A DNA stretch of 64,000 nt from an uncultured Clostridia bacterium (lineage in GTDB: Bacteria > Bacillota > Clostridia > TANB77 > CAG-465), in contig CALXJI010000003.1 of NCBI GenBank assembly GCA_944388585.1, forward strand, positions 143,360-207,359, given 5' to 3'. The first letter of the stretch is position 1; each line of letters begins with the position of its first letter. Below are positions 1-8,401 of the stretch, one piece after another. Below the pieces are notes generated by a model. It was not told the DNA's origin, ran no database searches, and saw only the letters and a program-made list of their open reading frames with translations. The position numbers were made by a program, and so were the translations under genes.

Positions 1-105
1 TCTTATCCATAGTGAGTTTATATTAAAATACTCACCAAGACCTCCACATACACCAAATATTTTTTTGTCTGTTTGTGACTTACAAAGTCTTCTACCATTT
101 TGCAT
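1..105 (-). CDS. PspC-domain protein, N-terminal 35 residues (runs off the window)
   Basis: The minus strand reads MQNGRRLCKS, then a stretch containing KIFGVCGGLGEYF, which is the hallmark motif of the PspC domain (phage shock protein C family). PspC proteins are small membrane proteins linked to envelope stress. Here the charged start followed by the glycine-rich PspC core fits a short stand-alone PspC protein, but the membrane segment lies beyond the window. The start is an ATG at 103-105 with a perfect AGGAGG at 114-119, and a promoter lies at 213-241. The family call is firm for so short a piece; total length and partners cannot be seen. Confidence 0.85.
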   Translation of the reverse strand, partial: MQNGRRLCKSQTDKKIFGVCGGLGEYFNINSLWIR

Positions 106-212
106 AGTATTTACCTCCTAAAAATAATATTTTAGAAAAAATACGTAATAATTATATTTATGCATATGAGACTCAAAATTTTTTGTCAACCCGATTTTTT
201 TCTAATGGGTAT

Positions 213-241
213 ATTATACCACATATTTTATGTAAAGTCAA
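213..241 (-). promoter_or_regulatory. Sigma-A-type promoter for the PspC gene
   Basis: On the minus strand TTGACT (236-241) and TATAAT (213-218) are separated by 17 bp. The leader to the ATG is about 100 nt. A second TTGACA occurs at 184-189 but lacks an equally good -10 element. Confidence 0.7.
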
Positions 242-243
242 AA

Positions 244-283
244 CAAAAATAGATATGATATAAAACATACCATATCTATTTTA
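244..283 (-). terminator. Terminator of the ABC exporter operon
   Basis: AAAATAGATATG (246-257) pairs with CATATCTATTTT (271-282) around a 13-nt loop. A T-rich run follows on the minus strand, just past the stop codon of the 639-residue ABC protein. Confidence 0.65.
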
Positions 284-286
284 TTA

Positions 287-2206
287 TTATTCAAGTTCAA
301 AAGCTCCTGTATACAACTGATAATATTGTCCTTTTTGTTCAATTAATTCATCATGAGATCCTCTTTCTATTATTCTACCATGATCTAGTACCATTATAGC
401 TTTTGAATTTCTTACTGTAGATAATCTATGAGCTATTACAAATACTGTTCTACCTTCCATAAGTTTATCCATACCATCTTGAACTATTTTTTCTGTTCTT
501 GTATCAATTGATGATGTTGCTTCATCAAGAATCATTACTGGTGGATTATTTATTGCAGCTCGTGCAATAGAAATAAGCTGTCTTTGACCTTGTGAAAGCT
601 GAGCACCATTATTTGTAAGCATAGTATCATAGCCATTTGGTAAATGCATAATAAAGTTATGTGCATTTGCAAGCTTTGCTGCCTCAATTACTTCTTCATC
701 TGTTGCATCCTCTTTACCATACATTATATTTTCTTTTATTGTACCTGTAAACAAGTTTGTATCTTGTAATACCATACCAAGTGATCTTCTTAAATCATCT
801 TTTTTAATTTTATTAATATTTATACCATCATATCTAATTTTTCCATCTTCAATATCATAAAATCTATTTATTAGATTTGTTATTGTAGTTTTACCTGCAC
901 CAGTTGCTCCAACAAATGCTATTTTTTGACCAGGCTTTGCATAAACTGATACATCGTGTAATACAAGTTTATTTGGCTCATATCCAAAATCTACATTTCT
1001 TAACTCTATATGTCCTTTTACTTCAACATAATCTAGTGTTCCGTCATGATGTGGATGTTTCCAAGCCCAAATTCCTGTTCTTTCTTTACATTCAACAAGT
1101 TTTCCATCCTCTATTTTAGCATTTACTAAAGTAACATATCCATCATCTACTTCTTTTTCTTCATCCATCATTTCAAATATTCTACTTGCTCCAGCAAGTG
1201 CCATTATAACTGCATTTAATTGGTTAGATACTTGTTGAATTGGCATGTTAAAGCCTCTTGTTAAGTTTAAGAATGATACTATTGTACCAAGTGTTAAACC
1301 AGCTACATTATTAATAGCCATAACTGTACCAACAAGTGCAACTAAAACATATTCTAAGTTTCCTAAATTATTTGCAACAGGCATTAAAATGTTTGCAAAT
1401 TTATTTGCTGTATACATATCTGTATATAATTGATCATTTAGTTTATCAAAAGCTTCTTTTGCTTTTTCTTCATGAGTAAATACTTTTATTACTTTTTGTC
1501 CACTTATCATTTCTTCAACATAACCATTAACTGTTGCTAAAGATTGTTGTTGTGCAACAAAGTATTTTGAGCTTTTTTTAACAAGTGTATTTGAGCATAG
1601 AAGTATTAATGTAGTAAAGACTACAACAAATACAGATAGCAATGGACTCAAATATAGCATAGAAATAAATGTTGCAATAACTGTCATACTAGAAGATATA
1701 ATATTAGGTAAAGACTGTGATATCATTTGTCTTAAAGTATCAGTATCATTTGTATAATGACTCATTATTTCTCCATGTGTATGAGTATCAAAATACCTAA
1801 TAGGTAATTCTTCCATTTTATCAAACATATCATCACGTATATCTTTTAAAACTCCCTGTGCAGTTACAGCCATTACTCTTTGATAAATATATGAACTTAT
1901 TACTCCAACAACATAAATACAAGCCATTGTAGCTATTGCTTTAAGTAATGAATCAAATACTGGATTTACTGTTGAAAGTAAAGGTGTTATATAATCATCT
2001 ATTAATGTTCTTAAAAATAATGTTCCTCCAACATTTGCTACAGTACTTAAAATGATACAGATAAATACAATTACCATTTGCTTTTTATGTTTTTTTGTTA
2101 CATATTGAAGTAATCTTTTTAAAGTACCTTTTTTAACTTTTCCTTTTGCCCCAAGCATAATTCCTCTTGGTCCTTTTGGCATTTGTCCTTTAGGCATCTG
2201 TATCAC
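287..2206 (-). CDS. ABC exporter half-transporter, catalytically canonical subunit of a heterodimer
   Basis: This 639-residue protein is an ABC exporter half: an N-terminal six-helix membrane domain after a basic leader, then a nucleotide-binding domain. Visible motifs are Walker A GATGAGKTT (about residue 438), signature LSQGQRQ, Walker B MILDEATSS with the catalytic Glu, and switch His in IAHRLS. A roughly 40-residue insert rich in Trp/His (WAWKHPHHDG) sits between the two domains, a recurring feature of clostridial exporters of this class. It overlaps the preceding ABC gene by 17 bp, so the two are translationally coupled. Its partner has a degenerate ATP site, so the pair resembles the BmrC/BmrD, LmrC/LmrD and TM287/288 heterodimers. 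Role inferred: export of drugs or other amphipathic compounds. The substrate is unknown. Confidence 0.9.
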   Translation of the reverse strand: MIQMPKGQMPKGPRGIMLGAKGKVKKGTLKRLLQYVTKKHKKQMVIVFICIILSTVANVGGTLFLRTLIDDYITPLLSTVNPVFDSLLKAIATMACIYVVGVISSYIYQRVMAVTAQGVLKDIRDDMFDKMEELPIRYFDTHTHGEIMSHYTNDTDTLRQMISQSLPNIISSSMTVIATFISMLYLSPLLSVFVVVFTTLILLCSNTLVKKSSKYFVAQQQSLATVNGYVEEMISGQKVIKVFTHEEKAKEAFDKLNDQLYTDMYTANKFANILMPVANNLGNLEYVLVALVGTVMAINNVAGLTLGTIVSFLNLTRGFNMPIQQVSNQLNAVIMALAGASRIFEMMDEEKEVDDGYVTLVNAKIEDGKLVECKERTGIWAWKHPHHDGTLDYVEVKGHIELRNVDFGYEPNKLVLHDVSVYAKPGQKIAFVGATGAGKTTITNLINRFYDIEDGKIRYDGININKIKKDDLRRSLGMVLQDTNLFTGTIKENIMYGKEDATDEEVIEAAKLANAHNFIMHLPNGYDTMLTNNGAQLSQGQRQLISIARAAINNPPVMILDEATSSIDTRTEKIVQDGMDKLMEGRTVFVIAHRLSTVRNSKAIMVLDHGRIIERGSHDELIEQKGQYYQLYTGAFELE

Positions 2207-3932
2207 TTCCTTTCATTTGAGAATCATATACTTCTTTATATATTGCATTATTTTTTAACAATTCTTCATGTGTTCCAAATCCATTAATTTTTCCATCATC
2301 TATAACAATTATTTTATCTGCATCTTCAACAGATGAAATTCTTTGTGCAATTATGATTTTTGTTGTATCTGGAATTTCTTCTCTAAATGCTTTTCTAATT
2401 AAACTATCTGTTTTTGTATCTACTGCACTTGTAGAATCATCTAAAATTAATATTTTAGGCTTTTTAAGTAATGCTCTTGCAATACATAATCTTTGCTTTT
2501 GACCACCAGATACATTTGTTCCACCTTGCTCTATATATGTATTATACTTATCTGGAAATCCTTGTATAAATTCATCTGCTTGTGCAAGTTTACATACTCT
2601 TTGTACATCTTCATCTGTGGCATTTTCGTCTCCCCATTTAATATTTTCTGTTATTGTACCAGAAAATAATACATTCTTTTGTAAAACACAAGACACTTGA
2701 TCACGTAATGCTTTTAAATCATAATCTCTTACATCTACATCTCCAACTTTAACACTACCTTCTGTAACATCATAAAGTCTTGGAATTAAGTTTACAAGTG
2801 AAGACTTACCAGATCCTGTTCCACCAATTATACCAATTGTTTGACCACTTTCAATTTTCAAATTAATATCTTTTAAACATTCTTTTTCTTTATCATCTAC
2901 ATAGCTAAATGAAACATTATTAAATTCAATATCTCCATTTTTAACTTCTGTTACTGGATTTTCTTTATCTTTTATGTTTGGCTCTTCAATTAATACTTCA
3001 TATATTCTTTCTGCAGATGCTCTTGCAATAGTAAGCATCATTATTACCATAGATATCATCATCAAGCTAGATAATATCTGTATAGAATAAGTTATAAATG
3101 TCATAAGTTGACCAGTTGTTAAATCTGTCATACCTGTATTTACTATAATGTTTGCACCAAACCAAGATATTAGGATGATACATAGATATATAGCAAATTG
3201 CATTGTAGGCATAGTAAATGCCATTATTTTTTCTGCTTTACTAAATGTATTATATATATCTGATGAAACTTTTCCAAATTTCTTTTTCTCTTTTTCTTCT
3301 ATAACAAAAGATTTTACAACTCTTATACCACTTACATTTTCTTCTACAACTTCATTTAAATCATCATATTTTCTAAATACTTTCTCCATTAATGGATGTA
3401 CATATCTTAAAATGAAAAATAAAGTTATAGCAATTATTGGAACAATTATTAATAATATCATAGATAATTCAGCATTAATATTTATTGCCATAATTACTGA
3501 AATTACAAGCATAAGTGGTGCTCTTACAGTTATTCTTGTTAACATTTGAAATGCTTGTTGAACGTTACTTACATCTGTAGTAAGACGAGTTACCAAACTT
3601 GCTGTTGAAAACTTATCTATATTAGCAAATGAAAAATCTTGTACTTTATAATATAGGTCTTTTCTTAAGTTTTTAGCAAATCCAGCTGATGCCTTAGAAG
3701 CAGTTATTCCAGACAAACAACCAAATATTAAAGAAAGCACAGCAGCAATAATAAGCTCAACACCAATCTTTAATGCTGCATTCATTTCCCCCATGTATAC
3801 ACCATCATCTATTAAGTTTGCCATTAAAAGTGGAATTACAACTTCCATTATAACTTCTAATGTAACAAAAACTGGTGTAATAAATGCAGCCCATTTATAT
3901 TCTCTGACTGATTTACTAAGTTTTTTTAACAT
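2190..3932 (-). CDS. ABC exporter half-transporter with degenerate ATP site
   Basis: This 580-residue ABC half-exporter has an N-terminal membrane domain (about residues 15-310) and a nucleotide-binding domain. Motifs are Walker A GGTGSGKSS (about residue 372), a full signature VSGGQKQR, Walker B LILDDSTSA and IAQRIS at the switch. The catalytic Glu after Walker B is Asp and the switch His is Gln. These are the substitutions known from the non-hydrolysing site of TM287/288-type heterodimeric exporters. The gene lies between a MarR regulator (12 bp upstream) and the canonical partner (17-bp overlap), which gives a marR-abc-abc operon. Expression is probably controlled by the MarR protein through the promoter at 4413-4441. 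Confidence 0.9.
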   Translation of the reverse strand: MLKKLSKSVREYKWAAFITPVFVTLEVIMEVVIPLLMANLIDDGVYMGEMNAALKIGVELIIAAVLSLIFGCLSGITASKASAGFAKNLRKDLYYKVQDFSFANIDKFSTASLVTRLTTDVSNVQQAFQMLTRITVRAPLMLVISVIMAININAELSMILLIIVPIIAITLFFILRYVHPLMEKVFRKYDDLNEVVEENVSGIRVVKSFVIEEKEKKKFGKVSSDIYNTFSKAEKIMAFTMPTMQFAIYLCIILISWFGANIIVNTGMTDLTTGQLMTFITYSIQILSSLMMISMVIMMLTIARASAERIYEVLIEEPNIKDKENPVTEVKNGDIEFNNVSFSYVDDKEKECLKDINLKIESGQTIGIIGGTGSGKSSLVNLIPRLYDVTEGSVKVGDVDVRDYDLKALRDQVSCVLQKNVLFSGTITENIKWGDENATDEDVQRVCKLAQADEFIQGFPDKYNTYIEQGGTNVSGGQKQRLCIARALLKKPKILILDDSTSAVDTKTDSLIRKAFREEIPDTTKIIIAQRISSVEDADKIIVIDDGKINGFGTHEELLKNNAIYKEVYDSQMKGSDTDA

Positions 3933-3944
3933 AATTTCCTCCTT

Positions 3945-4370
3945 TTATATATTATTTACAATCTTAGTTAATATCCTTTTTAACTCTTTTATTTCATCAT
4001 CAGTTAATATCTTCAATAATTTTTCTTCATTTTCTTGTGCCTTTCTTTTCCCTTTATTTAATATTTCTCTCCCACTTTCAGTAAGCTCAAGTTTATTATA
4101 CCTTTTATCTTTGTCACTTCTTACTCTTTTAATATATCCCTTTTCCTCAAGTCTATTTATAAGTCCTGTAACAGTAGGATTTTTTAAATTAAATTCTTTT
4201 TCAATATCCACTTGATTTGCTTCGATATTTTTACATTCCGCTACTTGGATATATATTAAAATCCCCATCTGTGAACGAGTAATATTATAATCTGAAAGAC
4301 AATTATTCATATCCTTTTCCATATAATTACTAACTATTTTAAGTATTTTTCCAATTTTTAATTGTTCCAT
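3945..4370 (-). CDS. MarR-family transcriptional regulator of the ABC exporter operon
   Basis: This 141-residue protein is a MarR winged-helix regulator. It has an N-terminal dimerisation helix, a recognition helix region around ITRSQMGILIYI and the wing SDKDKRYNKLELTESG, typical of the family. I chose the ATG at 4368-4370 because GGGGTGATG lies just upstream of it; an in-frame ATG six codons earlier sits before that ribosome binding site. It is the first gene of the marR-abc-abc operon, which suggests an autoregulated, ligand-responsive repressor of the exporter. The ligand cannot be read from the sequence. Confidence 0.9.
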   Translation of the reverse strand: MEQLKIGKILKIVSNYMEKDMNNCLSDYNITRSQMGILIYIQVAECKNIEANQVDIEKEFNLKNPTVTGLINRLEEKGYIKRVRSDKDKRYNKLELTESGREILNKGKRKAQENEEKLLKILTDDEIKELKRILTKIVNNI

Positions 4371-4387
4371 TTCATCACCCCAATCCA

Positions 4388-4441
4388 TAGTTAACTATAT
4401 AGTGTACTATGTATTATATTACTATTGTATGCACATGTCAA
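4388..4441 (-). promoter_or_regulatory. Promoter and candidate MarR operator
   Basis: On the minus strand a perfect TTGACA (4436-4441) and TATAAT (4413-4418) are 17 bp apart. Between the -10 box and the ribosome binding site lies a perfect 10-bp palindrome, TAGTTAACTA (4388-4397), in the position expected for a MarR operator. Confidence 0.75.
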
Positions 4442-4525
4442 TAAATTAATATGAAAATTTAGTGAAAACTACTGTAAATAGTATATTCTTTGTAAAATAT
4501 AACAATAATATTACTAGGTGATTTT

Positions 4526-4951
4526 ATGGAAAAAATACAAATTTTAAAAGAAATTAATAAAGGAGCAAAAACAGGGATTGATGGACTAAATTATATTATT
4601 CCTAAAGTAGAAGATCTACATTTTAAAGATGTATTGTCTGACCAAAAAAGTGAATATGAAAATATTTACGATAGATCTAGAGCAATTCTTACTCAAAATA
4701 ACGAATACACACAAGATACTTCTACTTTTCAAAAAGCAATGTCATGGATGGGAATTGAGCTTAATACTCTAACTAATACTAGCAATTCAAAACTTGCACA
4801 AATACTAATACAAGGAAATGACATGGGAATAGTTAAAGGAACAAAACTACTTAACAATCTAACATTTGAAGATAGTCAAATAGAAAATTTATTAAAGGAT
4901 TTTATTAATTTACAACAAGAAAATATAGAAGGACTTAAAAAATTTCTATAA
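4526..4951 (+). CDS. Small all-helical protein of unknown function
   Basis: This 141-residue protein has no signal peptide or membrane segment. Its sequence is a run of amphipathic helices with few prolines and reads like a four-helix bundle; the weak resemblance is to ferritin-like DUF2383-type proteins, but I see no clear metal-ligand motif. The start is an ATG at 4526 after AGGTGAT. The gene is transcribed divergently from the marR-ABC operon and ends in its own hairpin terminator (4956-4985). I would call it a conserved-looking hypothetical protein and claim no function. Confidence 0.7.
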   Translation: MEKIQILKEINKGAKTGIDGLNYIIPKVEDLHFKDVLSDQKSEYENIYDRSRAILTQNNEYTQDTSTFQKAMSWMGIELNTLTNTSNSKLAQILIQGNDMGIVKGTKLLNNLTFEDSQIENLLKDFINLQQENIEGLKKFL

Positions 4952-4955
4952 TATA

Positions 4956-4985
4956 AGCAGTGTAAAAAACACTGCTATATTTTTA
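4956..4985 (+). terminator. Terminator, first copy of a repeated hairpin
   Basis: AGCAGTGT (4956-4963) pairs with ACACTGCT (4969-4976) around an AAAAA loop, followed by ATATTTTT. The same 29-bp sequence recurs at 6991. Confidence 0.85.
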
Positions 4986-5097
4986 CAACTTTTTAAAGAT
5001 TTTATGTAAAAATCACATATATTTGAGAAATATTCTCATATTTATTGATATTTTATTTAAAATATCATATAATATATTAAGAAGGGAGAAGTTCAAA

Positions 5098-6342
5098 ATG
5101 CTAATTAGATTTAGTTTTAAAAATTTTAAGTCTTTTAAAAATGAAAATGTATTAGACATGGAAGCTACATCAATAAAAGAACATGAATATAATATTGTAA
5201 AAAAAGAAAATATCAATCTTTTAAAAGTAGCTGCAATATATGGTGCTAATGCAAGTGGAAAAACTAATGTATTACAAGCTTTTGATTATATGAAAAATAG
5301 AATTTTAATAAGTGATGATTCTAAAAAAAATTCACATATCGATGAAGATAACGTATATACCTTTATGATAAATAATGAACCTATTAGTTTAGAAGTCGAA
5401 ATACTTGCAAAAAACAATAAAATATATAAATATGGCTTTGATATTTTAAAAGATAATATAACATCAGAATGGCTTTATATAAAAAAAATAAATAAATTTT
5501 ATGAAATATTTGAAAGAACAAAAAATACTATTGAGTTAAAAGATAAAATGAATAAATTATTACATTTAGCAAACGTAGATGAAAATACGTTATTTTTAAA
5601 CTTGTATAGTAAAATAAATAAGGAAAATGAAGACTTTAGTAATGTATATAATTGGTTTTTAACTACAAGCTATCTAGATCTTGGCAATCCTAGATTTGAA
5701 AATATTATTAATAATAGAGTATCATTAAAGATTTTAAGTGATCAAAAATATAAACATGAATTATTACGATTTATAAAAACTTTTGATGCAAGCATAGAAG
5801 GAATTAAAACAACTCCAAATACTATTGAAGAAGTACAAAATAATAACAGAATGATAAAAGTTGAATTAATACACAAAGGAGAAGAAAATGATATAAAAGC
5901 TTTACCTTTAGAATTAGAATCAAATGGTACTAGAAAAATGTTTCACTTATTTGATTTCTTAATGAATGCATTAAAAAATGGTATGGTATTATTTATTGAT
6001 GAATTGGATGCAAAACTTCACCCATTATTAACAAGATATATAATTAATCTGTTTCACAATAGTGAAACTAATATAGGTAATGGTCAGTTAATTTACTCTA
6101 CTCACGATACTGTAAACCTAAATAAAGATACTTTTAGAAGAGATGAAATATGGTTTACCGAAAAAAACAAAGATGGAATATCTGATCTTTATTCTTTATC
6201 TGACTATATACTTCCAAATGATGATGAAAATAAAACAACAAAAAAAGTTAGAAATGATGCAACATACAATAAAGATTATTTAACAGGAAGATATGGTGCA
6301 ATCCCAATACTTGAAGAATTTGAGGTAAAGCTTGAGAAATAA
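5098..6342 (+). CDS. AAA-family ATPase, RloA/AbiLi-like (AAA_15/AAA_21)
   Basis: This 414-residue protein starts with the SMC/RecF-like opening MLIRFSFKNFKSFKN. It carries Walker A GANASGKT near residue 47 and ends with a Walker B region FIDELDAKLHP and an H-motif YSTHD. This is the COG1106 type of ABC-like ATPase used as the motor or sensor in several abortive-infection systems. I chose the ATG at 5098 because AAGGGAGAAG precedes it; the frame is open further upstream without a good ribosome binding site. The downstream RloB gene overlaps by 11 bp. The pair matches the AbiLi/AbiLii (RloA/RloB) arrangement. Role inferred: anti-phage defence, with ATP-dependent control of the RloB effector. 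Confidence 0.85.
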   Translation: MLIRFSFKNFKSFKNENVLDMEATSIKEHEYNIVKKENINLLKVAAIYGANASGKTNVLQAFDYMKNRILISDDSKKNSHIDEDNVYTFMINNEPISLEVEILAKNNKIYKYGFDILKDNITSEWLYIKKINKFYEIFERTKNTIELKDKMNKLLHLANVDENTLFLNLYSKINKENEDFSNVYNWFLTTSYLDLGNPRFENIINNRVSLKILSDQKYKHELLRFIKTFDASIEGIKTTPNTIEEVQNNNRMIKVELIHKGEENDIKALPLELESNGTRKMFHLFDFLMNALKNGMVLFIDELDAKLHPLLTRYIINLFHNSETNIGNGQLIYSTHDTVNLNKDTFRRDEIWFTEKNKDGISDLYSLSDYILPNDDENKTTKKVRNDATYNKDYLTGRYGAIPILEEFEVKLEK

Positions 6343-6970
6343 CAATATTACTAGAAAAGATAGAATAAAAAGTAAAAGGCAAGCACCTGCTAATTACTTA
6401 ATTGTATGTGAAGGAAAAAAGACTGAGCCAAATTATTTTAATGGATTAAAAAAAGAAATAAATAAAAGGTATGGAAAAAAAGTAGATGTTTTGATACCTG
6501 ATATTGAAATTAAAGGGATGGGTAAAAATACTGAAGATTTAATAAAGTATACACAAAGGTATGTAAATTATTCAACTAAAATATATGGACATGTATGGGT
6601 AGTTTTTGATAAAGATGATTATGATGATGAACAATTTGATAGAGCAATAAGAAACTGTGGCTATAATTCTTGCTGGTCAAATCCAAATTTTGAACTTTGG
6701 CTTTTATCTCATTTTAAAAAGATAAATAAATACATTTCTAAAGACAACATATTTACAGAATTAGATAAAGAATTTCAAAAATATGGTTTAGGAAATTATA
6801 CTAAAAATGATTCTAACATCTTTGAAAAAATCACAGCAAATGATAGAATACATGATGCTATAAAAAATTGTGAAGATATGGAAAAACTTAACTCCGATAA
6901 ACTTCCATCAAAAAGAAATCCAATGACAAAAGTTTACAACATACTTAAAGATTTTGAAGATTATTTATAG
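6332..6970 (+). CDS. RloB-family protein, probable TOPRIM-like nuclease (AbiLii-like)
   Basis: This 212-residue protein contains YLIVCEGKKTEPNYFNGL near the N terminus, VVFDKDDYDDEQF in the middle and SNPNFELWLLSHF after it. These are the conserved blocks of the RloB family. The invariant Glu in the first block and the DxDD in the second are the layout of a TOPRIM metal site, so a nuclease role is a fair inference. Translation starts at a TTG (6332) with GAGGT at 6322-6326, inside the end of the ATPase gene, so the two are coupled. A terminator hairpin follows at 6991. Together with the ATPase it forms an AbiL-like defence pair; the phage trigger is unknown. Confidence 0.85.
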   Translation: MRNNNITRKDRIKSKRQAPANYLIVCEGKKTEPNYFNGLKKEINKRYGKKVDVLIPDIEIKGMGKNTEDLIKYTQRYVNYSTKIYGHVWVVFDKDDYDDEQFDRAIRNCGYNSCWSNPNFELWLLSHFKKINKYISKDNIFTELDKEFQKYGLGNYTKNDSNIFEKITANDRIHDAIKNCEDMEKLNSDKLPSKRNPMTKVYNILKDFEDYL

Positions 6971-6990
6971 CAACTATTGATTATATAAAT

Positions 6991-7020
6991 AGCAGTGTAA
7001 AAAACACTGCTATATTTTTT
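6991..7020. terminator. Bidirectional terminator, second copy of the repeated hairpin
   Basis: AGCAGTGT (6991-6998), AAAAA loop, ACACTGCT (7004-7011), then TATATTTTTT. It lies between convergent genes, and the stop codon of the HTH-ImmA gene (7010-7012) is inside the stem. Confidence 0.85.
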
Positions 7021-8029
7021 TATATTTGTTATATAATTTACTGTTATATTTTATATAATCATTCTTAGCTAATCTTCCAACGATAAAACTCATTGGAATT
7101 TTATATTTTTTAGATTTTTCTATAATATGATCTTCTGTAACATCACTAGTTATATCATCCCATTCATTTTTACTTATCATAGTATTTAAAGCAAAATAAT
7201 CTGCTCTTTGCTCTCTTTTTTCATCTCCATCTATAATTACTTTATTTTGTGCCATATTATAATCACTTTTACAATGTCCTAATTCATGAAATAACTCAAA
7301 AAAGAATGAATCTTTTGATGAATAATTTGCAGTTGTATATATAGCTGGAGTATTTATTTTTACCTTAAAGCATCCTCTCACTTTTGTACCAGGTAATGCT
7401 TTTTCACATACAAAAAGTATTCCATATGAATTTAAAATTTCTTTTATTTTTTCTATATTAATACCTTCATTAAAAGCTTCTATTTTTAACTTATTTATTA
7501 ATTCATTAAAATTTTCACTTTTATACTCATTTACTTGCTGATTAGAAGACATCTCATCACAATGTGCTATCCATAAAGCTAGCTTATTATAATCTTCACC
7601 TTGCTTTTTAAATAATACATATTGCTCTAAATTGTTATGAGCAGTAAAATCTTTAACCTTTAAAAAATTTAATATATCTATACATACTTGATATATATTT
7701 TTTTCATCCTTAAATGTAATCCAATTACTCTTTTTTAATTCTTTAAAAGCATACTCATTATATATCATATTCTTAATATTTTCAGTATTACTATATTCTT
7801 TAATTAATTCTTCCTCCATATATCTTGTATTTTCTACAGAGATAATAAAATTAGATGGAATATTAGTTAATCTTTCTATATTTGCAGCCATTTCAAGTGT
7901 TATTTTAGCTTTTCCATTTAATATTTCATTTATATGCTTTTGCGTTATCCCAAGTCTTAAAGCAAATTCAGTTTGTGATATTTTATTGTACTCTAAATAA
8001 TCTTTTAAATATTGACCAAAATATACCAT
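7010..8029 (-). CDS. XRE-family HTH fused to ImmA/IrrE metallopeptidase (HigA-like antitoxin)
   Basis: This 339-residue protein has an N-terminal HigA-type helix-turn-helix (about residues 8-62, with KISQTEFALRLGITQKHINEILNG). Its C-terminal zinc peptidase domain of the ImmA/IrrE family shows the HELGH metal motif in FFELFHELGHCKSDYN. The start ATG is 11 bp downstream of the toxin-like gene at 8041-8370 and has GGAGGGG as ribosome binding site. Toxin-first order and HigA-like DNA binding make it the likely antitoxin and autorepressor of the pair, acting on the inverted repeat at 8402-8428. What the protease domain cleaves is unknown; self-cleavage or regulated antitoxin loss is only a hypothesis. 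Confidence 0.88.
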   Translation of the reverse strand: MVYFGQYLKDYLEYNKISQTEFALRLGITQKHINEILNGKAKITLEMAANIERLTNIPSNFIISVENTRYMEEELIKEYSNTENIKNMIYNEYAFKELKKSNWITFKDEKNIYQVCIDILNFLKVKDFTAHNNLEQYVLFKKQGEDYNKLALWIAHCDEMSSNQQVNEYKSENFNELINKLKIEAFNEGINIEKIKEILNSYGILFVCEKALPGTKVRGCFKVKINTPAIYTTANYSSKDSFFFELFHELGHCKSDYNMAQNKVIIDGDEKREQRADYFALNTMISKNEWDDITSDVTEDHIIEKSKKYKIPMSFIVGRLAKNDYIKYNSKLYNKYKKI

Positions 8030-8040
8030 GATTTCCCCTC

Positions 8041-8370
8041 CTATCCATCTCCATAATGTCTATCATCAATTTTTAAAAATTGAACACTTATTATTTTTTC
8101 TAAATTTTCATAAGGATATTGTGCATCTGGTTTAAAATATCCTCTTAATTTTGAATTAATATTAAAAGTATATATTTCTTTTAAATTGCCACTTTTCTTT
8201 TCTATATTATAAATACAATGCAATGGATTAATTAAAAGCTCCTTAAAATTTGAAGATTCAACTATTAATCTTTCAACTTTTTCTATAGTTGTACATTCTC
8301 TTTGTAAATTTTTCTTTATAATTTTCTTATTATAATCTCTATTATATGCAGTAGTCTTTAAAATTTTAAT
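8041..8370 (-). CDS. RelE/HigB-like toxin with an apparent ATT start codon
   Basis: On the minus strand a 109-codon open frame runs from ATT at 8370 to TAG at 8041. It reads (M)KILKTTAYNRDYNKKIIKK and ends with FLKIDDRHYGDG. The length, the basic N-terminal helices, the strand segment NINSKLRGYFKP and this C-terminal ending fit clostridial RelE/HigB-type toxins. No ATG, GTG or TTG occurs in frame before a TTG 50 codons in (8223), which would remove half the fold. An in-frame TAA directly precedes the ATT, and AGGTGAG lies 4 nt upstream of it. I therefore infer an ATT start; the alternative is an ATG-to-ATT mutation that silences the toxin. The antitoxin gene follows 11 bp downstream. Confidence 0.7.
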   Translation of the reverse strand: MKILKTTAYNRDYNKKIIKKNLQRECTTIEKVERLIVESSNFKELLINPLHCIYNIEKKSGNLKEIYTFNINSKLRGYFKPDAQYPYENLEKIISVQFLKIDDRHYGDG

Positions 8371-8401
8371 TTAGCTCACCTCACAATTGCATTATATATT
8401 T

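Noticed and set aside
3793..4215. Plus-strand frame of 140 codons opposite the ABC and marR genes
   Set aside because: It lies fully opposite two well-supported genes and its product is a low-complexity Ser/Leu/Phe sequence typical of antisense frames in AT-rich DNA.
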